The position numbers were made by a program, and so were the translations under genes. The notes below the pieces were generated by a model. The model was given only the letters and a program-made list of their open reading frames with translations. It searched no databases and had not been told where the DNA came from. From NCBI GenBank assembly GCA_028023455.1, contig JAQFVV010001066.1, positions 1-64,000 of the forward strand: DNA of 64,000 nt, in the 5' to 3' direction. This stretch comes from Epiperipatus broadwayi (lineage: Eukaryota; Onychophora; Udeonychophora; Euonychophora; Peripatidae). Numbering within the stretch: position 1 is the stretch's first letter; each line of letters starts with the position of its first letter. Below, piece after piece: positions 11,290 to 25,062 of this stretch.

Positions 11290-14200
11290 ACTGAATGAGT
11301 TTATTGCTTACAAAGTTTTATTGCATCTCATTAACATTTTTTCCAGGAACCTCCCCCCCCCCCCAATAAACTAGAGTTAAAAAATGACCGAAAATTTCGA
11401 AAGCCTTTTTTTAAAAAAATTATAGCAATTTAAAAAAGTCTGATGAAATTTCATGAATTAATAATAAATTACCTTAAAACTTAACCAATTATTTTTTATC
11501 AATTGAACTAAATGTCTTAAATTACTTTATTTAAACTATTTTCACAAAACAAATTATCTGCTATGAAAATGTGATTAATTTAGAAAATGGGGGTTTACAT
11601 AATATACACACAAACATATATTAAAGTATGTGCTTGTGTTATGCATAGGAGCATTTATGCATATATATATATAAGCCTACACGATGTGTGTGTATATGTA
11701 TAACCAATTTAGTATGCCTTTTTATGTACATATGTAAGCAACTGCACATGCACTTAACATTAAGAGGTAATATAAAAAGAATAGAATGGTGTCTATGATG
11801 AAATTCATTTTATATAAAACATATTTGCTGCATTTAGGTGAACTAACTTGTTTCCATACCAAAAGTGCCTCTTAATAAATGCTACAATGAATAAATGCAG
11901 TGGTTATATTATAAGATGATTTAATTATTTTCCAATTTTTTTTTATTTTTACTATCAGGTAATGGGCAACAGCTGTAGTAAGTTTTCACATAGATAGCTA
12001 TCATCATGATATGTGGCCTATGTTCATAGCCAGTTAAATCCTTTAAAATGTCAATGTTTTTTTTTGATGAAATTAATCTTTACTGTTATTTATCATTATT
12101 TTAAATTAACAGTAACATTTAATCAATAATTTTTTATGTAATTCATTTGTATAATTTTTTTAATCATTTCTATTATTTTTACTGCAATAAGCAAAATAAG
12201 ACTGCAGTTCAACATAAATGCTTCTTTTTTAATCGTTTGGTAATAAAATGATATGTCATAAGACATATATTTTTGAATTCTCTCATTGTTTTTATATTTA
12301 AAAGTCTCAAAATATTTTACTGAATTACAGACATAAAGCATGTTTATTTTAGGAATTTCTAAATTTTTTTATTCATCATATTCTTATTTACAAATTAAAT
12401 AAACTTTGTTTTGATTAGAGCTAAAATAAATCCACATTCCAAAAGTGCTTTATCACTTAACTTCTATTTAACAAAACTATTTACAGCTTAAATTTAAAAT
12501 ATTAAGAGAACTTTAATACATGATAATAACATTTTAAAAAAGTATCCACATCATTGTGATAATATGAATGAAATCAAACTTTAGGGCAGAAATATGCTGA
12601 TAAATAGGAAAAAGTTTCCTATATTTGAAAACTGTGGAGTAAAAATCAGGTATGATCTTATGAATCAGAGTGTGGAATAAATGAAGGTGGTGATTTTCTT
12701 TTAGGAAAAAGGTTTCTGTGCATATTGCAAGAAATTGGCTAGTATTTCCGTATATGAGAAAATGATGATTGCGATAAGACTGTGATACTTTGGTGACAGA
12801 AAATTCTAATAGAGAGTTTTCCGCGGTCTCTTTATCTCTGTGACACAAAAAACATGTGAATCTATAATCATAAAATAGGTAGGTTTTGTAGAAAAAAAAT
12901 ATTGATGGGAGAAGCTTTAGTACTATAGCATTAATCGTAACATTTTTTTATAATGATTATTTTTAACTACACACATATTTAAGTGCAGAGTTTATAATAA
13001 TTTATTTTATTTTTCAATGCGAAAAAAAAATCAAAATATTTTTACTATCTACAATAAATCGATTCAAATGATAAAAATTCACATGTAAATCCATTACCGA
13101 CTTGCTGTCTAAAAATAACAACAGTGCTATTTTTGTTAATGCGCACAGATAAGCAATAAAAAGTATTAAAAACATTTTTTAATGCTACTGGTTCAAAACC
13201 CTAAATCCAGATGACAAAAGCAATTACAAAAAATTGTTGGAGTCATGGTACATATTTTAGCTAAAGGTTTTACAATAGATAAATGGTAAATAAATTGCAA
13301 TATTTTTTATATTCTAATTTATATTTGCTATTAATCTCTGATTTCAGAGAGTATTTTTAACATTTATATTGCATTACTATTATTATTATCATCATTATCA
13401 TTATTATTAATATTATTACTGTTATTAAAAGCCATCAAGTTTGATATTGATTCCTAGAAATTGTATAAATATCATTTCATCAAAATGATTTAATTTTTTG
13501 GTTAATTACGTATTCATTATTATAGTAAAGGATTCACCAATTCTATTTCCATACTAATTTTTATTCTAAACCGTATACATTTAAAAAACAAATACAGATA
13601 CATATCGTCAAATAAAAATGAAAATGTGTAATTAACATAATTCTAGTGCATAAGTTTTTCAATCCCCTTACCACAAAAAAATTACAAACATAAATCTGAA
13701 TATTTAAAAAAAAAAAGATACAGCAAATATGATTAGAAAGAGTTTAAATATGATTTTTGAGCCTCAAGTGAGAGCTAGAGTCGATTAAAATCACAAATTT
13801 AAAAGCATTTACATATTTTATTTTATTTTATTCTCAGAATTCAATACTAGACCTTATATTTAAACATTTTTCCATTACAAAAATTCAAATTTAGGAAAAT
13901 AAATGGTTCATCCATAATTATAAAACTAATAAACTTTGCAATGCTTCAATTGTTTGGAATTATTGCTTTTTCAAGAAAGGGTAAATAGGAATTTATTAGC
14001 TTTATCAATTTTTTTATTTTATTTTTAAAAATCTGACTCTCATAAATGCGTCTGTAACTAGAAATCACAGCTGTTAGTTTAACAAAGTTTTCATATAAAT
14101 TTTTTTGTGATAGAATTGAACTAGTATTCAATGTTAAATGTTACAAAAATAGTACAATAAACCATAAATACAAAATAATGTCTATTAAAGATTATCTAAA

Positions 14201-17200
14201 AAATTAATAATGGAACCTCAGGAATTATGATAAAATTATTAATGTCTTTATAAAAAATACTCATAACTCATAAACCTCTCAAGATACCACTTAACATTCT
14301 AATATTACAGAAATTTAAAATGGTTTATGCTTACAAAATAATACATAATTCTACCATAATCTTAAATGATTATTTCATAATTTAATACTTGTGAATCTTA
14401 AGGATAGTGTAATATTAAGCACTATATATATATACTTAAAAATTACAATGATTTTTTAAAAAAAGCAACAACCTTTTTAATAGTTATAAAAACAATATGA
14501 GCTTTTAAAGTGTATCTGCATAACTATATACAGTGCTATTTGAACGAAAATTTTACCGGAATTAAAATATAAATATAATTTTTGAGTTTGTGAATATGGC
14601 CACCTTAAATTCAGAGGAAAAAAAAGAAAAAAATAACAAAAATATGAAAAAATGTTTAGCAATGAATTTACAAACCATTGTGGACTAGCTACATAAACCA
14701 GTCTGTAAGGCTCAGACATATTCCCATCCTCTCTCACTACTATTTAATTTAATTTTTCTTTATGCTATTTTAAACATATTTTGTAATAATTTATTCTTCT
14801 GAAAAACAATAACACTATTTCTACTTATAGCTAGAATTGTTTTTTTTTATAAAAATATTCTCACAGTGAAAACAATTGTTATTGTATTTTTTTAGAGAAT
14901 TTTAGAAATAATCTTTATAAGGTTAATTATTGACATTTGGATCTACAATGCAAAAACACACTTAAGTTAAGCTTAAGTTAAACAACAAACTGCTTTTTGT
15001 ATATATATATTTATTCTTGGTATGCCTCTTTTTCCAAACATAATGAAGAATTACTTTTATAAATATATTAGTCTTTAACAAAATAATTCATTGTGTTTAT
15101 AACAGACCTGGTAGAAAGTTTATGATTTGATTCTGATAAATAAATATATAAATTGATGTAGTTATATTATTGTAACTAAGTGTCACAAAATCACATTGGA
15201 AAGCAAAGATGCATTTCAACAAATTCTACTTAAAAATTTAGCACTACATTTAAACTTCTATATATTATCAAGCTGATTATTATCTTAGCCACAAAATGAC
15301 TTAATTTTTTTCCAATTATGAGAAGATTTAACTTTAAAACATTATGAGAACTATCCTTTAACTAATTAAATAATCATTCTGTATAAATATAGAACTCAAA
15401 AAGATGAAATTGTTTATTTTTTAAAATGTGTTTAAACAAAAGATTACACCAATAACCCTGCACCACATTTTAATGCTGCTTTATGGGAACTAAAATAATA
15501 ATAATAATTCTATAAAAGTCATACAAATAGATCTAAAAAAGCACATTTTTTATAATAATGGTTTTCACAATTTATTTGAATTTACAGTAGTTTTTAACTG
15601 ACTAATAATATTATTTAGATTTTTTAAATATCTTTTATCTATTTCCTTTCAAATATCTTTAAGAAAATTCATAATCCATGAAGAGTTTATAATTGGAAAA
15701 GAAGTAGGTGAAGGGTGTTTAAATATCTGAAGAATATTTCTAGCCAATTAAAATAAATTAAATAAACTATTGAAAAAAGAGTAATTTTTATGAATTTAAC
15801 ATTTTTTTTTGACAATATGTTTTTTCTATTTATTTGATTTTCTTTCCAAAAATATAAATGGATTTTTGGATAATTTTTAATTTCCTTAGTTCTGATTGTA
15901 AAGAAGTGTTTTTCAACTTTTGTTATTGAAAAATAAATGACTTAATGAAAGTAAAAGTTAATTAATTTAATAAATAAAACCAACTGGTTAATCATATTAT
16001 CTGTAGGAAATTATATTTTTAATAAAATGTATTTAAGTTTGAATTATTATATCATTTTTTATTTTTTAATATTTTAATGAGTTAGTTTATTAAGTAATTG
16101 TTTAAAAAATAGATTTGATGTATTTATTCCTTCAGCTATCTGTTCTATGAATGGCCAGTGTATGTGTGTGTGACTTGATTTTAAAATAGCAAAGAGTTTC
16201 AGGGATTTTTAAATTATCTCAGTAAAATTATTTAAAGTAAATTAGAGTAAGCTATTATACTTAATTTATTATTATTTACAGTTAGAGTTCCTAAGTGTTA
16301 TGATCTTGAGTTAGCTCTATAGAGCAATAATGATTACTTATATGGATGTAGGGGTTTATGTTTGTGTGTTGGACAACCAGATGATAATTCTGGATGGCAC
16401 AAAAATATAATCTTGAAAGTCTATTCATTGCATTATATTGTTTTTGTTAAGAGAACATTTAGATTATAATTGGCTGATACTCTAATTATACTTATATGGA
16501 CAGAGCATTGATGATGATTAGCATTTATGTATCTTAGTGTTATTTTGATTATAAGTAATAGATTAGCAGTTATATATGTGCATCAAGAGTATTGTGTTAT
16601 ATTCTGCCCTATGTGGCTAGACAAGTAGCCTGTTAATAGGATAACTTTTTTAAATCTAGACTTAGGGGATTTAATGTTGATGAGGTAATAGTTTATGTGT
16701 AATGCTGGATAACTTGTAGTTTATAAACTTATTATTAGTATAACTATATGTTATTAGTCCCTACTGATCTCATGCTTTTCATTGATTATTTACTTTATGG
16801 GGATGATATGATTCCATCATAGTTTTATTCTTTGCTGTTTGCAGGCACATGCTCATTTTTATTTAATTTTATGCATTCAAAAAGATTGTATTCCATGAGG
16901 ATGATGATGTGTTTCCACCTCCCATTTTCACCTCTACTTCCACATGATTACAAATAAGTAGTTTTAATAAACAATAACTTGAAAAACATATTTCTCAGAC
17001 TTGTTACTTATAAAAATAATGCATATTTACATACATATACATAATAAATAAAAGTCTCCATGGTGTACCTATAAATTCCTGCACTGACCATGCCATGACC
17101 TGGAGTTTCAATCCAAGTCTGGCTTAGGATTTTATTTTTAGCTAGATACTTTTCAATAAATGGTTTAGTAAAAAATTATTCAATTGTTTTCAGATAGATA

Positions 17201-20200
17201 ATGAAAAAAAAATCTCAACTCTTGATAAATAATGTCTTTTCTTACCTTTTTTTTTAGCAGAAAGGAAAAGAGAGTTATTGGAAAAGTTTTGTCCTATAGC
17301 GAAATATTCCTAAGCAGTGTTTAGAATATATAGAGACTGAACAATAACAAAAAATTGTAACTATAATAAAATATTGTTTGTACTGTAAACATATCCTTAG
17401 TCAATTTGTTAGTAACATAATCTTAGACCCCCCCCCCCACAACTGTAATAACTATCCATTTTTATGTCCTCATCTTTAAACAATCTTTTATTTTTTTGCC
17501 AGAATTACTATTCCTTAATTACTGTATCTTTTATTTGTACTCTTTTCAATATATTCACGTTTTATATTTTATGTTTAATTTTCCTATTTCTCTAAAGTGA
17601 ACTTTTTAAAATCTTTGATTTTGTTTCTTTTTCTATTGTATAAATTTTTCTTTATATAGACCAATATACCAAAATATTTACTGGGTTTATTTTAATAAAG
17701 CATGATTTAAACTCTTATTTCCTTAAAACTTTGTTTAGTCATTACAATTATAATGATAATTTCTTAATCTAATTACTTCCTTCAAATAATAGAATTGTTT
17801 TAAACATAAATACGTAAAATGTATGAACTTTACTTGATGTGAACTCTTCAAGGCATTATCATTTTTTAGGTGTTTTTAATGAAACTCATCTTTCAATGAA
17901 AGCATATTTCATTAATTAAATAGATGCTATATGTTTTTTAGAAGATATTTAATTAAGTATCTTCTATTTTTGGAAACTTCTAGATATATCAAATGCTGAT
18001 TGTTCAAAAACTTGGTTTGCACTGTAATACTTGTGACCATTTTATCAGTGCATATGATCAATATAATTCAGGAAAAAAAGTTTTTTTAACTGTTAAATGA
18101 AATTATTACAAGTCTGACTACTTTTCTTTTGAAAATATTAATTCAGGTGTTAATAGAAATAGTAAACTTAAACCTAAAGTTATTTCAGATATTGGTGTGT
18201 ATTTAAATAATATGATTACTGACTTTATACATAACACATATATTATTATAATGAACACTTTATTTAAGCAAAAACGTTACTGTAAAAAAACTCGGATCTG
18301 TCTACAGTTGTTATCTAATGTATTATGATACAGTCAATAATCAAAATGCAAAAGGCCACCTACATCAATCACATTTATGCAAAATTTGATTTTCATTATT
18401 TAGAAGCATATATTATCTGTGCTAATTTTCAATTGCTATGGAACTTATTAAATAGCTATCTTGGATTTTCGAGATCAACGTGTTAATGAAGTATCAAATT
18501 CTTCTAAGTAAAGTGCTGAGAATGTAATTAACAAAAAATCACATAAATATTAGATTATATAACTGAAATAAAGACCAAAATGGATAGATAAATTAAATTT
18601 GCAAAAAATATTTAATCATTCACAGATGGTAGTTACTTTAGATCTTTTTTTGATTAATTAAAAGTAATATGAGGAGTTAATCGTGTTAAATTCATTAATC
18701 ACTCTGTTTTATATTACCATGATGATGTTGATATTTAAACAGATGTAGAGAGTATTTTGATTATTTTTGAGTAACGATGAAAGAATTGAAACTATAGCAT
18801 TTAATGGTTTATCCTTTGTATCTGAAGATTTAATTACTGTTGTCCTGCTGACTGAAGATAAATAATTTTTTTTCACTTTTAAAAATAGAGTTTTAGACAC
18901 TTATAAGAAACCAGGTGAAATTTCAAAGATTAACGTTTTTGGTATTTATTAGTAATAGGAGAACTCATAAAGTCGTGTGACTAAACTTAAGGATGCTTTA
19001 TAAAATAAAATAAAAAAGATATTAAAGTAAACTATTATAGTTATACACTACATAAAAAATATTTTTAAGGATTTTGTATAATTAAGCTGCAAATTTTTGG
19101 TTGCCTGAAACTTAAAGAAATTTGAGAGTCAAGAATCGTAATAAACAGTTTTGGTTGCCAGATAATGCAAAAAAAAATGTCAGAAATAATAGTAATGTAT
19201 TGCATTTATTGATTTTCTCAGGACATTGGATTCAATTAATCAAACAAGTTTGTAGCAATATTTCAAATTAGTTAATAATCTACCGGCGTTTATTTATGTT
19301 ATACAAATTCTAATGATATAATATGAAGAAGCATTTTTACTGCTGTAGAATATCTATGGTATTTGAAATTAAAATTGGTTATTAAACAAAAAATGGTGAC
19401 TAACTTCAATTTTGTTTTCCATTTTATAGCAATGGCCTTTGTAACAATTTATTGATGAAGGCATCAAGAAATAATTTAATTTTTGTGGTAGAATTTTTTT
19501 AATTGAATCCAAGTAACTAATCTTCTTACCTTTCTAAGTATGATCATAATTACATTATTCTTGACAATTCAACAATTTTTTTTTGCTAAATATTGCAATG
19601 TTTTGAATGCTCAATAAAATCAAGTCCTCCAATGGAGAAGAAAAACAAGTTTTAGTTTGGATGATTACACATTTAGAATATTAATCTATTTAAATATCTA
19701 GCTAGATTTTTAAATAAGAAAGCCACTTTGATATTAATCTACAACATAGATTCTATCACTTTGCAGCTGCATTTAACAATTTAAAAAATAGAATATTTTA
19801 TCATAGTGACATATCTAGTATAATTTACTTAGCTGTTTACTAAACTTATTTTGTTCACTTTATTACATAAAAGTAATAGAGATATTAGTAAGATTTTATT
19901 TAAGGATATTCAGTAAGATTGTATAAGTAGAATGGCAAGATTATAAGACTATATGTTTTTTTTTTTTGATTTTCAGAATGTTATATGATAATATTATAAA
20001 ATTCACATCTATTTGGGGTGGGCTCATGAAAAGTGTGAATGATAACAAACTTCACTAAACTATTTTAGGTAAACTGATGGTATTTATGGTAGGTATACTA
20101 TGTTTACATTATAAAGATTGCATCAAAGACATTATAAACTGTCTGCAATTCTGTCAATAAATTACTAAGATATATATGACCTTTTGTTACTACAACATTA

Positions 20201-20549
20201 TTGAAACAACATTTATGCAAAATGTAGCCAATATTTTTGGTTATCATGCAGTTTGGCATTCAAAATAGTTGTGTCACCATATGAAAAAAACATTTAGATA
20301 TCACTGACTCCCAACCCTTACATTTTAAATTAAAATATAGACAAAAATGTATATATATAAACTTTTTATTTAAAGTGGTACAATTTTTTTGATTACATTC
20401 TTTTCATCAATGCTAAAATAATTAACAAGTCAAAATTTTAATGTAATGCTAAAATATTTATTTAGTGCATTATAAAACAAACCTCATTCAAATATTTTAA
20501 TATCTTATTACTCAGATATTACTTTATCCAAACAAATATTCTCATTGTT
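11290..20549. other. 9-kb AT-rich region without recognisable genes
   Basis: I found no RT, transposase or host protein motif on either strand; the open frames at 12534-12848 and 14477-14737 (minus) are short and match nothing I recognise. It holds C runs at 11348-11360 and 17430-17439, an imperfect ATT/ATC microsatellite at 13371-13430, and a small repeat of CTTAAGTTAAG at 14960-14980. Host intron or intergenic DNA is likely. Confidence 0.5.
13371..13430. repeat. Degenerate ATT/ATC microsatellite
   Basis: About 60 bases of interrupted ATT and ATC triplets. It is much less regular than the long TTA arrays at 27 and 32 kb and so probably older. Confidence 0.8.
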
Positions 20550-21125
20550 TTGTCACTCCCTTATATTCCCAAAGTATCACAACAGATAATAAAGACTTTA
20601 ACTGGGGAATTTAAGGTTGGTTTTAGTACTCCCCCTAATTCTAACAGACTCATTAATAATTCAAAGGATAGAACAGACCCATCTCAAACACCCCAGGTGA
20701 TTTACAGCATGTCATGTCCACAGGCCGGATGCAAAGCCATATACTATGGGGAAACTAAGGCCACTGTTCACAACAGAGCTGCTCAACACTTGTATACCTA
20801 TAGAAGAGCAAAAAAGAACAGCGATAACTTTTCAATATTTCTGGAACATGAAAAGCAGACTGGCCATGGGTTCGAACCAGGCAACCCCAGGATTGTATGC
20901 CCTGAAACCAACGACTGTAAAAGAAAGATCAAAGAGGCGTACTTTATTGTTTGCGACAACAATTCTATCAATAGACGCGACACGTGTTTTTCCATTTCAA
21001 AAAAATGGTCAAACTGATTTGCATTTACATTTGCATATTTGTTATTTAATAACACTACGTAAAGATTTATTACTTTCGTCGGCCATGAATATGAGGGCAA
21101 ACCTCAAAAGCGCTTGGCCCATTTA
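20550..21125 (+). pseudogene. Penelope-like element: GIY-YIG endonuclease end
   Basis: The frame 20550-21017 opens without an ATG, so it is a 5'-truncated piece. It shows the PLE-type GIY-YIG endonuclease: QVIYSMSCPQAGCKAIYYGET (the GIY and YIG positions plus the Cys pair typical of PLEs), NRAAQHLYTY (the conserved Arg and His region), a middle HEKQTGHGFE, and the C-terminal KRKIKEAYFI...NSINRRDTCF with the conserved Glu. This domain nicks target DNA during PLE insertion and lies C-terminal to the RT. The RT half is missing upstream. The stop at 21015-21017 falls where such proteins normally end. Post-stop sequence to about 21200 contains CTTCTTCGTCAGCGAG and may be the element 3' end. No frameshift lies within the 155 residues, so this is a relatively young remnant. 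Confidence 0.88.
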
Positions 21126-21199
21126 ATAGTTTTAAGCGAAATTTGTTTTGTTTATTTGGAAGCTTCTTCGTCAGCGAGTAAATCGTTTTTAGGCTTTTT

Positions 21200-22030
21200 T
21201 AACTTTATATTTTTTTTTCTTTTTAGTAACATAATTCTTTGTAAGTTTACAAATTTAACATACTTTTGTGTTTTCTTGAATTAAGGTATAAACTTGCTTA
21301 TTAAATATGCAATTTTAAGTATACAATTTTTAACTATAAAACAATAAAAAACACATGATGTTAATATCTTAATTTTGTCATTATTGCAAATTATTTTATT
21401 GAGAAAAGAATGTTACAGTTTGTCTTATATTGTAATAAAATTAAAAAATGTGTTTGAAATCAATATATTTTCTCATTACTTTTATCATACTTTTCAGTTT
21501 TAAAGATATTAGGCATTTTCTTAAAATAAAATTGAAATTTTTTTTATGCATGGCAATGAATGAGAATTTGTAATATTGTTTGAAATAGTATCATTAAAAT
21601 TTTAATATAGAAAGGGATCTAATAGTCTGGGAAATCATAAGACTATCGGCACTGGAAGTCTAAAAATAATTAAATGGTCAGCACTATATGAGATAAATCT
21701 TTAGAATTCACAATACAATAAACTGCTCTAAATCACACAGGCAGCACAAAATGTGACATAGTTGAGATACAAACCATGTATTCTTAGTTCTCAAGTTTAT
21801 TATCCTATAATTGCAATAAATTAGACAGAGCTTTATTGTATACATAAATCCAAACTTTAAAGTAGTCATATTATATTAGACATGGAATATTTATAATTTA
21901 GATAATAAAACTGATTTATTTTATTTATTATAGGTGGATATTGATTTTACATAAAAATCATCAAATGTGTATAATTAAATTTATTAATAAAAGTAGTATG
22001 CAGAAATTCTATCAATAAAATGCTTAAATC
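21200..22030. other. Unassigned AT-rich DNA
   Basis: Mostly AT-rich. The stretch 21730-21800 is less AT-rich (CACACAGGCAGCACAAAATG) and on the minus strand contains GGTTTGTATCTC, which loosely resembles a Pol III B box. A SINE fragment is possible but I cannot support it further. Confidence 0.3.
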
Positions 22031-22039
22031 ATCAAATAA

Positions 22040-22140
22040 CCCCTTAAACATTCTAACAATAGTATGTAATTTCTAAATTTACAAAGTATGGTCTTTTAAC
22101 ATTATGTATAGGTTACTAAACATACCACTATGATCATTTT
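22040..22140. repeat. Minisatellite units (~45 bp), left of RTE copy 2
   Basis: Contains the words ACATTATGTATAGGTTACTAAAC and ATTTACAAAGTATG that recur in the array at 33.5-33.9 kb and again at 23.82-23.99 kb. A further degenerate unit lies at about 22540-22590. The same family thus occurs on both sides of the RTE copy. Confidence 0.6.
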
Positions 22141-22574
22141 AAAAACATATAAAAAGTTGAAATGATGCCAAACAATCATTTAGCTCTGTGGTGTAGTTTT
22201 AAATTATAGTATACATTTTGTCTATTATTTTATGTACAAACTAAATAATCAGAAATCATCATTGAAATATTCAGAGAATCAAGACTAAGTCTTGGTTTTA
22301 ACAACCTCTAAATACCAAATAAAAAATCAGTTTAATAAATGTAATAATAAATCATCATAAGAAATTGAAACATAAGTGCCTGGGGTTATGTAACATCAAC
22401 AATGACAAAAATATGGAATAATACCAATCAATCTTTTTAGTGATTTTGACATAACCTAACTCAGTAGTAGATACAGTTATTTTCATTTCAATTACTCACA
22501 TTTAAGTTGTGATGATTTATTATTACAGTTACTATAATTTATTAAATATATGTTACTAAACTGACAAATGATTT

Positions 22575-23800
22575 ATCATCATAATCATTTTCAATCATTA
22601 TCAATCCATTGCAAAATGAAAGTATCTCTAAGTTTAATCCAGTTTCTCTAATCTCTAGTCTTTCGTTTCTACCTCAAATCAGCAAACTTTATTTTATCCA
22701 TTCATCTCCATGCAATATCTTTATGAAACATTGACAATTTCTTAGAATTCAGTTTAAAACTTATCTATTTATCTATTATCACTCTTCTAGCAATAAATCA
22801 AATCCAGCCCCTGTTTAGCTTTTTACTTCCTTCAATGGTGTCCATGATACCTATTCAACCTCACATTCATGTATTTTGTTTATTTCTAACATATATCTCT
22901 CCTTACTTCATTAAGTAGTCAGAAATCTCTATATTACTCTTATGTTAAAAGTCCAAGTTTATGATCTATAAGACATAGGCATATTCTCTTTTAATATTAA
23001 GTTATTTCTACCACAAGCACTCTGTTCAAGTTTAATTCTATAATTAATTTTATCCATTTTTTTTCTAACTGTATTAATAATAAAACCAAGGTTTTTGTAG
23101 TTCTTAATTTATTCTGATTCCTGAATCTTTATTTTTTTTATCTGAAAAAATCCATTTAACATTACTTTAGTCTAATTAGCATTTATCTTTAGTTCTTTTT
23201 TCTTACTATTATCTACTAATCAATGCTACATTTTCTGAAGCTCTTAAATATTTGTAAAAGCAACCACATCAACTGCAAAATCTAGATTACTTAAATCATT
23301 TCTATTTAAATTTATATCCTTAGTTTTCCATTTTAATCCATAAAATATTTATTGTAAAATTGCTATAAAATGTTTTCCAAGCTATGGTATCTCTCTGTTG
23401 TATACCATTCTTAATGATAATCTTTTTAAAATCCCTATGTAATTTAGTCATAGCTGTTGTCTTTTAATAAATATTCTTTAGAATATGATAACATTTTTGG
23501 TCTATATTTTGATCGCCCAATAAGTTTAATAATGGTAGAAAAGCTTATAGAATCAATTGCTCTTTTCTAATCTATAATCCACAGTATAATGGCAACTTAT
23601 ATTCATTGGTTTTTTCCAAAACTTCTCTCATTACTTTTATGCAATACACTGTGCTAACACTAATTATAAACAGGGCTTGATCTTTTGATTGATTAAAATT
23701 CAAAGTTTTCTATAAATACATTATAATAATCTTGATAATGATTTTATATAGCACTGATAGTAGACTGAAAAATCTGTAGTTTTTAAAATTTTCTTTATCA
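22575..23800 (-). pseudogene. RTE retrotransposon, decayed 3' third (copy 2)
   Basis: On the minus strand this runs parallel to 51.01-52.25 kb for about 1.2 kb: both carry the terminal ATC-rich stretch, then CATTATCAATCCA, GGAATT/CAGTTTAAA, TTAAGTTATTTCTACCA and TTTAGTCTAATTAGCATTTATC-like segments in order. It covers the RT palm-to-C-terminus. The catalytic FADD region (about 23270-23290) is still readable as an altered sequence. Stops and indels are frequent, so it is much older than the 51-kb copy. It is bordered by ~45-bp minisatellite units on both sides. Confidence 0.85.
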
Positions 23801-23819
23801 CAAGTTATTAAATTTGAAA

Positions 23820-23990
23820 ATGATCAATCCAAATTTATGTACAAATTATTAAGCTCACAAAATATGATTATTCCAATATTATATAAAGATTACTAAATGG
23901 AGTATGTCATCCTAACATTATGTGCAAAGTATTAAATTCACAAAATATGAATATTTGATTATTGTGTATAGATAACTTATAAAGTCAGTG
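23820..23990. repeat. Minisatellite units, right of RTE copy 2
   Basis: At least three degenerate units with TTATGT(A/G)CAAA, TTAA(G/A)CTCACAAAATATGA and ATTCCAATATT, the same words as in the 33.5-33.9 kb array. Confidence 0.6.
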
Positions 23991-24782
23991 CTGGAGAAAA
24001 GGTCAACAGCGCTCTTGGTCCTACCCCTCTCAAAAAAAAAAAAAGAAAAAGCCACGTGATTTTATGTACATTTTAATGTTTTATTAAAGACAACAATGAA
24101 AAAATTACTACTGCATAATTATAAATTTATTTTCAGAGCTTTGACAGAACTAAATTTAGATACAATATCTTTAATATTTAAAAATATTGCATACAACATT
24201 CTCTATAGCTATGACTGACAAATTTACCAGCCAATCATTTTATAATTTTTAATTTCGAAACTGATCTCTTTCCACTAGTTACACATGTAGGAAAATTTGT
24301 AATATTCTTAATGATATGCTCAAATTTGGGAACGAAACGATCAAATCATATTTATGAAAATAAGTTAGAACATGAAGCGGATTTTGAATTCACTTGAAAA
24401 TTAAATTTTTATTCCATAAGATGCTTATCTAAGCTAGCATTTATCAATAAAAAACTATAACGCATGTTGCTAGAGGTTTTCCTCTACTAAACAACATTAT
24501 TTATAAGCTAATCTTATTGCCACAAAAGTAATTAATTATGTAAATCTTTATATAGTCTTTAACTTGCTTACATTGATAAACAAAAAGAGTAATTTTTATA
24601 AAATATTTCAAACTATATAATAATTTATACTTACTCACCAGGACTTACATATTTTGTCCGGTGGCGAGAAATTTTAGTCTTCATTACTTATGAATAATGA
24701 TTGCTAAATATTTGATAATACGTTTTATTTAAATAATTTAGTAAATTTAACTTTTAAAAATTTATAGTATCATTTTTAATAT

Positions 24783-25062
24783 AGGGTCTATGAGCACAAA
24801 CTTTCAGATGACCCATCACTCTCCACTGATACACTCAAGCACATATATGCTGAAAAGATAAATAATCACCAATAGCACTTATAGTATATATGTGTGGGAG
24901 ATGATAATCTGGACCAACTGATGATTGCTGGTTTAGCATGAAATACGTATATTGGTGATTATTTATCTTTTCAGCATATATGTGCTTGAGTGTATCAGTG
25001 TTATTAGATAGAGTTGGAGAGTGATGAGTCATCTGAAAGTCTGTGCACATATACCCTATATT
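24783..25062. repeat. Fold-back element carrying a hammerhead ribozyme
   Basis: The left arm (about 24783-24876) and right arm (about 24952-25062) are inverted repeats of roughly 95 bases: GGTGATTATTTATCTTTTCA, CATATATGTGCTTGAGTGTA and GAGTGATG(G/A)GTCATCTGAAAG have their reverse complements in the left arm. The hammerhead core sits in the central spacer, with its stem I strand running into the right arm. The outer ends read TATAGGG and CCCTATA. It belongs to the same family as the 38.5-39.1 kb fold-back. Confidence 0.85.
24904..24962 (+). ncRNA. Hammerhead ribozyme motif (copy 1)
   Basis: The conserved boxes are complete: CUGAUGA at 24918-24924 and GAAA at 24940-24943. Stem II is UGCU/AGCA (24926-24929 with 24935-24938) with loop GGUUU; the closing pair next to the core is a U-U mismatch (24925/24939). 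Stem III is minimal, AU/AU (24943-24944 with 24949-24950) around ACGU. The predicted cleavage is after AUA (24951). Stem I pairs ACCAA (24913-24917) with UUGGU (24952-24956) and continues, past a UGG bulge, with AUAAUC (24904-24909) and GAUUAU (24957-24962). The open stem I makes it type I. A very short stem III is typical of hammerheads in Penelope-like elements and schistosome satellites, which often act as dimers. The U-U mismatch may weaken activity. Confidence 0.8.

Noticed and set aside
12534-12848. 104-residue minus-strand frame
   Set aside because: No recognisable domain, no splice or promoter context that I can support, and AT-rich DNA gives such frames by chance.
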